Source of the DNA: Comamonadaceae bacterium
GTDB taxonomy: Bacteria; Pseudomonadota; Gammaproteobacteria; Burkholderiales; Burkholderiaceae
NCBI GenBank assembly: GCA_947374535.1
Contig: CANCCJ010000060.1
Location: forward strand, 1-15,274
Length of the DNA: 15,274 nt
Reading direction: 5' to 3'
Part shown: piece by piece, positions 9,105 through 15,253 of the stretch
How the letters are laid out: each line of letters starts with the position of its first letter
Numbering within the stretch: position 1 is the first letter of the stretch
Notes under the pieces: model-generated
What the model was told of the DNA's origin: nothing
Database searches by the model: none
Seen by the model: only the letters and a program-made list of their open reading frames with translations
Made by a program: the position numbers and the translations under genes

Positions 9105-9138
9105 AAGCCCTCCAAGCTTTCAGCTTGGAGGGCTTTTG
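9105..9138 (+). terminator. Intrinsic terminator after icd
   Basis: A near-ideal hairpin: AAGCCCTCCAAGCT (9105-9118), a 3-nt TTC loop, then AGCTTGGAGGGCTT (9122-9135), 14 perfect pairs running into a short T tract (9134-9137). It starts 30 bp after the icd stop and separates it from the convergent photolyase gene. On the minus strand no T-run follows, so it mainly serves icd. Confidence 0.88.
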
Positions 9139-9154
9139 AATGTTCGCGATGCTT

Positions 9155-10729
9155 TTAAAAATCAAAGCCGAGCTGTTGTTTGGTCGCGGGCGTGGCACTT
9201 GGCACAGCTTTGCGCTTAGGTTTTTGGGTGCCCCAGTTTTTTCGTGAGGCGTGTTTGTCGACCACTGCTTTTTTTGCAGCTTTGACTTCGTCGGTTTGTC
9301 GGCGGCTGTGCAGTTGTTGTTTGGCCTCGCGTGTGGCCTGCGCCAAGTTCACCACAGGGTGCGCAATGTCGCTGCCCACGACGACGCCCGTATGTGTTTG
9401 CAAGGTCTGCGGCATGAGCCAAGGTTCAAACACCCAAGTGTCTGGCACGCTTCGCAACGCTGGCAACCATTGCCTGACAAAACGGCCATGGGGGTCATGG
9501 TCTTGGGCTTGTTTGATGGGGTTGTAAACGCGCGTGGTGTTGATGCCTGTGGTGCCCGATTGCATTTGCAGCTGGCTCCAGTGGATGCCGGGCTCGTAGT
9601 CTAAAAATTGCGTGGCCAACCACTCACCCACAGGGCGCCAATGTAGCCACAGTGGATAGGCCGCCACCGACACCAGCATGGCGCGCATGCGAAAGTTAAG
9701 CCATCCGGTTTCGCGCAGCATGGTCACACACGCATCCACCATGGGCCAGCCGGTGCGAGCCGCTTTCAGTGCTTCAAAGTGTTGTTCGTTGAAATCGTGT
9801 TCGCGCAGGCCATCGTAGCCACGGTGCATGTTTTGCCATTCAATGGCTGGTTCGCTTTCCAGCTTTTGAATGAAGTGGCAGTGCCAATACAAACGGCTGA
9901 TGAACGCCGTCAAACCCGCACGGTGGCGGCTGGCATGTGGCGGCAATTGGGCGATGTGCGCACGCGTTTGTTGCACCACTTCGCGCATGCTGATGCAGCC
10001 CCATGCCAAATACGCCGACAAGCGTGAGCAGGCATCGGGCGCAGACAGCGGCGACGAAATGCCACCGCGATACCCCAAGCTGCGTCCATGCAAAAAGCTG
10101 TGCAGGGTGGTCAGTGCCAACGGGCGGCCACCACGTTGACGTAAGGGCGGGTTGTGTTGCAGGTGCTCGGGGGCTTGCATCTGCAATGGCCTGCACCATG
10201 AGCTATTCAATGCACTGTTCGATGGAGTCTTCACGGGCGGCTGCCAAAACCGCCATTCGCCCACGTCATGCAAGGGCGCGGTCATGTGTTTTTCCCAAGC
10301 CGGTTGCCATAGGTTGCGGTTTTTAAGTGCACGGACCACGCCAAACTGCGGGTACTCGTGCCAAGTCACGCCGTGGGCCTGACACCATGCGCCCACCTTC
10401 AGGTCTCGCGCGTAGGTGAATCCATTGCCAGTTTCTTGGTGGGCATGCAATTGGCGAAAGGGCGCCTCATGCCAAATGCGATTCAGCACCTCGGGTAGTT
10501 CACCCGTGTGAATTTCTATGCAGCCGCCTTGTGCACGCAGCTCGGCATCGAGGGCATGCAGCGACTCGCGCACAAACTCAAAGTGTTGCAAGGCTGCGTC
10601 GGGTTGTAACCAAAGCTCGGGTTCCACTACATAAATGCACCGCACAGGCCCGCGCTGCGCCGCTTGGGCCAATGCCGCGTGGTCTTGCCAGCGCAAGTCA
10701 CGCTTGAACCAAACCAACTCATAGCTCAT
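9155..10729 (-). CDS. Cryptochrome/photolyase-family flavoprotein (DNA photolyase, divergent subgroup)
   Basis: A 524-residue member of the photolyase/cryptochrome family, enzymes that use FAD and blue light to repair UV-induced pyrimidine dimers. The N-terminal antenna-type domain begins YELVWFKRDLRWQDH (residues 3-17). The FAD-binding domain includes SRLYWHCHFIQKLE (278-291), TGWPMVDACVTMLRETGWLN (326-345) and RVYNPIKQAQDHDPHGRFVR (400-419). In place of the classical GGWQW repair-site segment it has PGIHWSQLQMQSGTTGINTT (380-399), so it is a distinct subgroup, neither plain class I nor FeS-type. The last ~65 residues form a Lys/Arg-rich tail ending GFDF. Its ATG overlaps the preceding membrane-protein gene by ATGA. 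Repair activity is likely but not proven by sequence; a signalling cryptochrome is the alternative. Confidence 0.85.
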   Translation of the reverse strand: MSYELVWFKRDLRWQDHAALAQAAQRGPVRCIYVVEPELWLQPDAALQHFEFVRESLHALDAELRAQGGCIEIHTGELPEVLNRIWHEAPFRQLHAHQETGNGFTYARDLKVGAWCQAHGVTWHEYPQFGVVRALKNRNLWQPAWEKHMTAPLHDVGEWRFWQPPVKTPSNSALNSSWCRPLQMQAPEHLQHNPPLRQRGGRPLALTTLHSFLHGRSLGYRGGISSPLSAPDACSRLSAYLAWGCISMREVVQQTRAHIAQLPPHASRHRAGLTAFISRLYWHCHFIQKLESEPAIEWQNMHRGYDGLREHDFNEQHFEALKAARTGWPMVDACVTMLRETGWLNFRMRAMLVSVAAYPLWLHWRPVGEWLATQFLDYEPGIHWSQLQMQSGTTGINTTRVYNPIKQAQDHDPHGRFVRQWLPALRSVPDTWVFEPWLMPQTLQTHTGVVVGSDIAHPVVNLAQATREAKQQLHSRRQTDEVKAAKKAVVDKHASRKNWGTQKPKRKAVPSATPATKQQLGFDF

Positions 10730-11079
10730 CTAGGGTGTGGACGGTTTGCTGTTGCGCCACGGTCGGGTTCTTCCATTGGGTAGGCGTCCGCCACGTAGGC
10801 AGGGCCTTTCATCAACAGCACAATCGCGCACCCAATCGCCAAGGTCAGTACCAGCGTCCAGTGCAGCACCACGACGCCAACCATCACATAAAAGAACTGC
10901 TCTACCGCACGTGCATTTTGCGTGGCTGGGTCCAGCCCATCCCAAGCGTAGGCACCAGCACTGGCCAGCAGCGGCAGCACCGTGCCCACCGCCAATATGA
11001 CGTGTAGCTTTTTCCAAATTTGCCACTCTAGGCCCGCAGGTGAACGCTGAAAGCCGTCGAGTTTTTTGAGGTGTTTCAT
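10726..11079 (-). CDS. Two-helix membrane protein of unknown function
   Basis: I do not recognise a named family. The 117-residue protein has a charged N-terminus (about residues 1-24) and two hydrophobic segments, near 26-45 and 63-90. Between them is a short loop with DGLDPATQ, and after them a soluble tail with KGPAYVADAYPM followed by a Pro/Arg-rich end. There is no cleavable signal peptide and no recognisable catalytic motif. Its ATG overlaps the stop of the pterin dehydratase gene (ATGA), and its own stop overlaps the photolyase start (ATGA). It is therefore translationally coupled on both sides, a good argument that it is a real gene and part of the photolyase module. Its role there is unknown. 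Confidence 0.8.
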   Translation of the reverse strand: MKHLKKLDGFQRSPAGLEWQIWKKLHVILAVGTVLPLLASAGAYAWDGLDPATQNARAVEQFFYVMVGVVVLHWTLVLTLAIGCAIVLLMKGPAYVADAYPMEEPDRGATANRPHPR

Positions 11080-11372
11080 GGGTTTATTTCCGCAAACAGT
11101 GCATCCACGCTGTGTGCCAGTTTGAAATCTTTGTCGGTGAGTCCCGCCACATCATGGGTCCACAAGCGCACTTGAAGGTGCGTGTAGCTCGATAGCACTT
11201 CGGGGTGGTGGTCTTGGGCTTTTGCCAGTTGCGCGATGTGGTTGAACAGCGCCACCGCAGCGTCAAAGCTGGGTAAGGTCCACGTCTTGACCATCGCACG
11301 CGCGTCGGCTTCCAGCGTCCAACCAGTCAGATTGCTCAGTTGCGCTTGTATTTGTGTGGTGTTGAGTTTCAT
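11076..11372 (-). CDS. phhB: Pterin-4a-carbinolamine dehydratase (PCD/DCoH)
   Basis: A 98-residue protein of the 4a-hydroxytetrahydrobiopterin dehydratase family, which dehydrates 4a-carbinolamine pterins so that tetrahydropterin cofactors can be recycled. The active-site motif is DHHPEV at residues 54-59, followed by a YTHLQVRLWTHDVAGLT segment and the closing LTDKDFKLAH. Length fits the family exactly. The reading frame is open further upstream, giving a 163-residue version, but that extension lies within the DUF2237 gene and has no family similarity, so I start at MKLNTTQIQ. No phenylalanine hydroxylase gene is adjacent; instead it lies in a photolyase gene set, so it may act on pterins in another context. 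Its stop overlaps the next gene by ATGA. Confidence 0.92.
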   Translation of the reverse strand: MKLNTTQIQAQLSNLTGWTLEADARAMVKTWTLPSFDAAVALFNHIAQLAKAQDHHPEVLSSYTHLQVRLWTHDVAGLTDKDFKLAHSVDALFAEINP

Positions 11373-11412
11373 CGTCTTGTTTCGCGCAGTTCGATGCAGG
11401 CACTGTGTGTGT

Positions 11413-11778
11413 TTAAGCGCATGACTGCAATTGCTCAAGCGTGACAAATTCGAGGGCTTTGGCATGCGTACATTCCAACACCACAGGCGGGGCCACACCA
11501 GCCTCGAAGGCCTCATGCCATCGGCGAGCGCACAAGCACCAGCGGTCACCGTCTTGTAGGCCTGCAAAGCGGTGTTCGGGGCGTGGGGTGATCAAATCGT
11601 TGCCACGTTGTAACGAGAAATCTAAAAACGCTTGCGTGACTTTGGCGCACACCACATGGCTGCCTTGGTCGTGTTGGTCCGTGTTGCAGCAGCCGTCGCG
11701 GTAATAGCCAGTGAGCGGGTCATAGGAGCAGGGCACCAAGGCTGTCCCCAAGACGTTACGAGCTTCGGTTTGATTCAT
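11413..11778 (-). CDS. DUF2237 cysteine-rich protein
   Basis: A 121-residue protein of the DUF2237 family, recognised by NVLGTALVPCSYDPLTGYYR (residues 8-27), then DGCCNTDQHDQGSHVVCAKVT (in pieces from 28 to 48), GNDLITPRPEHRFAGL (59-74) and GDRWCLCARRWHEAFEAG (77-94). It holds eight cysteines (17, 30, 31, 44, 81, 83, 103, 120), including a CC pair and a WCLC pair, plus several histidines. This suggests a metal or redox site, but the family has no established function that I can name. Its ATG overlaps the stop of the upstream regulator gene (ATGA), so the two are co-translated. The length is normal. Confidence 0.9.
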   Translation of the reverse strand: MNQTEARNVLGTALVPCSYDPLTGYYRDGCCNTDQHDQGSHVVCAKVTQAFLDFSLQRGNDLITPRPEHRFAGLQDGDRWCLCARRWHEAFEAGVAPPVVLECTHAKALEFVTLEQLQSCA

Positions 11779-12758
11779 TTGGATTCCTCGTTCAAGTCAA
11801 TGCCTTCGTGCTGCGCAATTTTCTCCAACGCGTTTTCAAACAACGAACGTGCCGTTCCCGAGACAGAACGCAAATAGGCATGCAAATGGGCATCGTCTGC
11901 ATTTTTGTTGAGGCACTCTTGGCTGTATTGCTCAAAGCTCGCGAGCTGAGAAATCAGCTCGGCCACATGACGTGGACATTCGCACAACACATTGGTGGAG
12001 ATGCCAGCGACGCGGACGAGTGTTTCGTCTGAATATTTGCGACCAGCAATGACAGCACCCGTCGTGCCAAACTCTTGCGCACGCTCGGAATCCACAAACA
12101 ATACAGATTGCAGTAGCTCAGCCAATTCACTGTCTGAAATGGGCTCGCGTCTCACGATCAGTCCCGAAAACTTCATGGCTTGCACCACAGCCTCGGGGGC
12201 AAAGTTGTAGATGACGAGGGTTTGCACAAACTTGTGTTTGGCAATCAAAGCCTGAATGTCTGTGTGCACAGCGGTTTGCAACGTGTTGACCTTGACCAAT
12301 AGCACCTGCGGCTGCTGGCTGAGTTCGGCGTTGGCCGCGGCTGCCAAATCGACCAACACGTCAGTGACCTTGATTTGGTTTTGCTTTAACCCCACTGCAA
12401 ATTTTTTGGATTCAATTCGGTTGGCGAGGCCCAGGCCCACCACGGCGAGCGACAAAGCCTGACCTGGCTCAGCTAATTTTTTAGCTGTAGCGTGCGACCT
12501 GTTGCTCATGCGACGAAGCTGATTTAAATCCAAGTTGGCAATCGTGCTGATGGCGTGTCCTGCTTGTGAGAGTTGTTTCAGCAACAGGGCCTTAGAGATA
12601 TCGCCCTCGGCAAACAGGCGCTGTTTGCCTTCGGTCTTGACAGGGCTGAACGCGCCATAGCGTGTTTCCCAGATGCGCAGCGTTGACACAGGAATACCTG
12701 TGGTTTTAGACGCTGCACCGATGCGATAAAGGGCCGTAGAAGAAATGCCAGATGTCAA
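11775..12758 (-). CDS. MerR-family transcriptional regulator with non-cobalamin C-terminal domain
   Basis: A 327-residue regulator. The N-terminal MerR winged helix spans about residues 11-76, with YRIGAASKTTGIPVSTLRIW and ETRYG. Residues 100-205 look like an alpha/beta Rossmann-type domain of the sort seen in LitR/CarH regulators, but the cobalamin-binding DxHxxG motif is absent. The C-terminal part (about 240-320) carries CECPRH (C259, C261, H264), another cysteine at 282 and histidines 291 and 293, which could form a redox, metal or haem site. Translation starts at TTG: an AAAGG ribosome site lies 7 nt upstream and a stop codon lies 14 codons upstream, with no ATG or GTG between. It heads the photolyase gene set, which it probably controls. 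Ligand unknown. Confidence 0.85.
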   Translation of the reverse strand: MTSGISSTALYRIGAASKTTGIPVSTLRIWETRYGAFSPVKTEGKQRLFAEGDISKALLLKQLSQAGHAISTIANLDLNQLRRMSNRSHATAKKLAEPGQALSLAVVGLGLANRIESKKFAVGLKQNQIKVTDVLVDLAAAANAELSQQPQVLLVKVNTLQTAVHTDIQALIAKHKFVQTLVIYNFAPEAVVQAMKFSGLIVRREPISDSELAELLQSVLFVDSERAQEFGTTGAVIAGRKYSDETLVRVAGISTNVLCECPRHVAELISQLASFEQYSQECLNKNADDAHLHAYLRSVSGTARSLFENALEKIAQHEGIDLNEESK

Positions 12759-12876
12759 AACGATACCTTTGAGTAGTTGTTGCGTAGATTATCTGTCGAA
12801 ATATCGAGATAATTAAGATTATTTATGTTTTGAGTAGATAAATGCGTCAAAATTTTGCCCAACAGGAGTTTCTAGC
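12759..12876. promoter_or_regulatory. AT-rich divergent control region with AGAT repeats
   Basis: This 118-bp spacer drives the MerR-type gene leftward and the Rrf2 gene rightward. It holds four related boxes: AGATTATCT (12786), AGATAATTA (12807), AGATTATTT (12816) and AGATAAATG (12836), starting 21, 9 and 20 bp apart. ATTATCT (12788-12794) and AGATAAT (12807-12813) form an inverted repeat with 12 bp between. On the minus strand GATAAT (12794-12789) could be a -10 element for the MerR-type gene. A good AGGAG (12864-12868) precedes the Rrf2 ATG. Autoregulation by one or both flanking regulators is inferred. Confidence 0.5.
12764..12771 (-). promoter_or_regulatory. Ribosome binding site fixing the TTG start of the MerR-type gene
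   Basis: On the minus strand AAAGG lies seven bases before TTG at 12758-12756. The frame closes with TAA 14 codons further up and offers no ATG or GTG, so the TTG is the only supported start. Confidence 0.6.
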
Positions 12877-13383
12877 ATGATTTCAAAGAAAACCATCAAC
12901 GCCATCGAAGTGTGTGTGTTTCTTGCAGGCCAGCGACATGCTGGCTACGTGACCACCACAGAGCTATCACCTAGACTCGATTTGTCCATCTCCTACCTTG
13001 AGAACATTCTCAAGCCACTCAAAGCGCACAACATCGTGAGCGCCATGAAAGGCCCGGGCGGCGGCTACATGATTTTGGGTGACACCTCGTTGATCTCCAT
13101 TTGGGACATTGCCTCGGTGTTTGAGTCCACCTTGGATGTGGACCCATCACACAACGCCGCCGAAAACAAAGTGCCACCTGCCAGCTACGAAATAGCCTTG
13201 CAACAAATCGTTAAGGAAACCCTTGGCGGCTCTACGTTGGCTGATTTCGTGGACGAGTCGCGTGACGAAGAAGCGCTTTCATTTGTGCAAACCATGGGGC
13301 GCTTCAAATTCAAACCGCTGGTGGCATCCCTCTTGCCCAAAGCACCCAACTCGGTATTTCAGTTGCATCTGATGGTGGCGTGA
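12877..13383 (+). CDS. Rrf2-family transcriptional regulator lacking cluster cysteines
   Basis: A 168-residue protein with the Rrf2 winged-helix head: residues 1-65 include LDLSISYLENILKPLKAHNI and the family wing KGPGGGYMI (about 58-66). Relatives such as IscR and NsrR bind an iron-sulfur cluster through three cysteines near residues 90-106. Here that region reads DPSHNAAENKVPPASYE with no cysteine, and the only cysteine in the protein is C13. It must therefore sense something else or act as a cluster-free regulator. The C-terminal half (residues 105-168) is unlike the standard Rrf2 tail. AGGAG lies eight bases before the ATG. It is divergent from the MerR-type gene and precedes the DUF2805 gene. 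Confidence 0.88.
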   Translation: MISKKTINAIEVCVFLAGQRHAGYVTTTELSPRLDLSISYLENILKPLKAHNIVSAMKGPGGGYMILGDTSLISIWDIASVFESTLDVDPSHNAAENKVPPASYEIALQQIVKETLGGSTLADFVDESRDEEALSFVQTMGRFKFKPLVASLLPKAPNSVFQLHLMVA

Positions 13384-13395
13384 GCCCATTCAGCC

Positions 13396-13400
13396 GGAGG
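13396..13400 (+). promoter_or_regulatory. Ribosome binding site of the DUF2805 gene
   Basis: GGAGG lies eight bases upstream of the ATG at 13409, in the 25-bp gap after the Rrf2 stop. It supports this start and independent ribosome loading within a two-gene unit. Confidence 0.7.
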
Positions 13401-13408
13401 CCTTTGAC

Positions 13409-13696
13409 ATGGACCGTACCTCAAGCGCACGTTTGGCGAATTTGACACAAGGGGACATATCCGCTGTGATTCAAATGGCGTGGGAAGACAGAACCACGTT
13501 TGAGACCATCTACGAGCGCATGGGGCTGACTGAGGCCGACGTCATCCGTTTGATGCGCACAGAGCTCAATCCCAGTTCATTTCGTTTGTGGCGCATGCGC
13601 ATGAAGGGCCGAGCCACCAAGCACCGCGCTCTCAGAAGCCCAGACATGCGGTTTGACGACCACGCCACTGCCGATCACCGCCGTGCCAATTGCTAA
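13409..13696 (+). CDS. DUF2805/TIGR03643 family protein
   Basis: A 95-residue protein matching the DUF2805/TIGR03643 family. The core is MAWEDRTTFETIYERMGLTE (residues 23-42), then ADVIRLMRTELNPSSFRLWR and a basic MRMKGRATKH ending near residue 72. The predicted helix-turn-helix-like layout and the run of Arg/Lys suggest nucleic-acid binding, but no function has been shown to my knowledge. The last ~20 residues (from RALRSPD) are polar and probably disordered. It follows the Rrf2 gene by 25 bp with its own good ribosome site and converges on acr3 with a 19-bp gap. From memory, such genes are often found near photolyase genes, which fits this location. Confidence 0.88.
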   Translation: MDRTSSARLANLTQGDISAVIQMAWEDRTTFETIYERMGLTEADVIRLMRTELNPSSFRLWRMRMKGRATKHRALRSPDMRFDDHATADHRRANC

Positions 13697-13715
13697 CGCT
13701 TGAGGATGCCGGGCG

Positions 13716-14744
13716 TCATTGAGTCGCTGTGTGTTCGTACCAAGCTTTGCTGCGGTTCACCACATGGACCACCAGCAGCATCACCGGCACTTCGATCAAC
13801 ACACCCACTACGGTCGCCAGTGCGGCGCCTGACTCAAAGCCAAACAAGCTGATGGCGGCGGCCACCGCCAGCTCAAAGAAATTGGACGCGCCAATGAGTG
13901 CAGAGGGGCAGGCTACGTTGTGTGCTTCGCCCAAGGCGCGGTTAAGTCCATAAGCCAAAGCTGAGTTAAACAGCACCTGGATGAGGATGGGCACAGCCAG
14001 AAGGGCGATGACCAACGGTTGCTTCAAAATCGCCTCGCCCTGAAACGCAAATAACAACACCAGCGTAAGCAGCAACGCACTGATGGACCATGGGCCGATC
14101 TGGGCCATGACAGCTTCAAACCTCTCGTTGCCCTTGGCTAACAGCGCTTTGCGCCACCACTGCGCCAACACCACGGGAATGACGATATACAACACCACTG
14201 AGGTGATGAGCGTGTCCCACGGCACGATGATGGCCGAGAGTCCCAGTAAAAAAGCCACCAACGGAGCGAACGCCACCACCATGATGGCATCGTTCAAGGC
14301 AACTTGCGAGAGCGTGAACAGCGGGTGGCCATTGGTCAGACGGCTCCACACAAACACCATGGCGGTGCAAGGTGCTGCGGCTAACAAAATCAGGCCTGCG
14401 ATGTAGCTGTCGATCTGCTCGGCGGGTAACAAGGGGGCAAACAAATAGCGAATGAAAAACCAAGCCAGCAGCGCCATCGAGAAGGGCTTGACCAACCAGT
14501 TCACAAACAGCGTCACGCCAATGCCTTTGATGTGCTGGCGCACCTCGTGCAACGCCCCAAAGTCCACCTTCACGAGCATCGGGATGATCATGACCCAAAT
14601 CAACAAGCCCACGGGCAGGTTAACCTGCGCGACTTCGAGTTTGCCAACGGCTTGAAACAATTCAGGCTGCCATTGGCCCAGTGCAATACCGACGACGATG
14701 CACAGAGCCACCCAAGCGGTGAGATAGCGTTCAAAGAAATTCAT
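13716..14744 (-). CDS. acr3: Arsenite efflux permease, ACR3 family
   Basis: A 342-residue inner-membrane protein with about ten helices that expels arsenite (As(III)) using the proton gradient. Family marks are the functional cysteine C126 in LAAAPCTAMVFVWSRL and the membrane glutamate E318 in GVLIEVPVML; both are essential in characterised Acr3 proteins. The start MNFFERYLTAWVALCIVVGI and the length are typical. Its ATG overlaps the arsC stop (ATGA), so the reductase and the pump are made together. It is often annotated arsB, but it belongs to the ACR3 and not the ArsB family. Confidence 0.96.
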   Translation of the reverse strand: MNFFERYLTAWVALCIVVGIALGQWQPELFQAVGKLEVAQVNLPVGLLIWVMIIPMLVKVDFGALHEVRQHIKGIGVTLFVNWLVKPFSMALLAWFFIRYLFAPLLPAEQIDSYIAGLILLAAAPCTAMVFVWSRLTNGHPLFTLSQVALNDAIMVVAFAPLVAFLLGLSAIIVPWDTLITSVVLYIVIPVVLAQWWRKALLAKGNERFEAVMAQIGPWSISALLLTLVLLFAFQGEAILKQPLVIALLAVPILIQVLFNSALAYGLNRALGEAHNVACPSALIGASNFFELAVAAAISLFGFESGAALATVVGVLIEVPVMLLVVHVVNRSKAWYEHTATQ

Positions 14745-15253
14745 GCGTGGTCCTTGCTCAGTTCTTTGGCTGTCTGCTGCAGCATGGTTTTTTGTAGTTT
14801 GTCAGCAGGCAAGTCCACCAGCAGTTGCAAGCGCTTGTGAATCAAGTGCAAGGTGGCACGGAAGGCTTCTAAACGGTCCGCATCTGTGCCTCCCACAGCT
14901 GATGGGTCCGCATAGCCCCAGTGGGCGGTAGCAGGTTGTCCTGGCCAATAGGGGCACACCTCGCCAGCAGCGTTGTCACACACGGTGATGACCAAATCCA
15001 TGTGTGGTGCGTCGGGCTTGGCAAACTCATCCCAGCTTTTGCTACGCAAGTTCTCGGTGGCAATACCGGCGGACTTCAACACTTGAATGCCCAGTGGGTT
15101 AGGTTGTTGGTTTTCGCGGGGGCTGCTGCCGGCTGAGTAGGCTTTAAAGCATGTGCCGCTGGCGCCCGTACCCATGTGGTTGAGCAAGGCTTCGGCCAAG
15201 ATGCTACGTGCGGCGTTGTGGGTGCACAAAAAAAGAACGTTGAGTGAGGTCAT
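14741..15253 (-). CDS. arsC: Arsenate reductase, low-molecular-weight phosphatase type
   Basis: This 170-residue protein has the phosphatase-like fold of the thioredoxin-coupled ArsC group, which reduces arsenate to arsenite. The nucleophile loop is CTHNAARS at residues 10-17 (C10, R16). The relay cysteines are probably C92 and C100 in VCDNAAGEVCPYWPG, comparable to C82/C89 of the Staphylococcus aureus enzyme. The general-acid aspartate is in ADPS near 115-118. The C-terminus extends about 30 residues beyond the compact S. aureus form as a helical tail. It feeds arsenite to the pump encoded immediately downstream. No Shine-Dalgarno sequence precedes the ATG, suggesting coupling to an upstream gene beyond the window. 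A low-molecular-weight tyrosine phosphatase is excluded by the relay cysteines and context. Confidence 0.94.
   Translation of the reverse strand: MTSLNVLFLCTHNAARSILAEALLNHMGTGASGTCFKAYSAGSSPRENQQPNPLGIQVLKSAGIATENLRSKSWDEFAKPDAPHMDLVITVCDNAAGEVCPYWPGQPATAHWGYADPSAVGGTDADRLEAFRATLHLIHKRLQLLVDLPADKLQKTMLQQTAKELSKDHA

Noticed and set aside
11373..11567. N-terminal extension of the pterin dehydratase frame to 163 residues
   Set aside because: It overlaps most of the 3' half of the DUF2237 gene, shows no family similarity, and the 98-residue form already has full family length.
11775..12758. Calling the MerR-type regulator a B12-dependent LitR/CarH protein
   Set aside because: The cobalamin-binding DxHxxG motif is absent, so only the general architecture is shared.
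12877..13383. Calling the Rrf2 gene iscR or nsrR
   Set aside because: The cluster-binding cysteines are missing and no isc or nitric-oxide genes are near.
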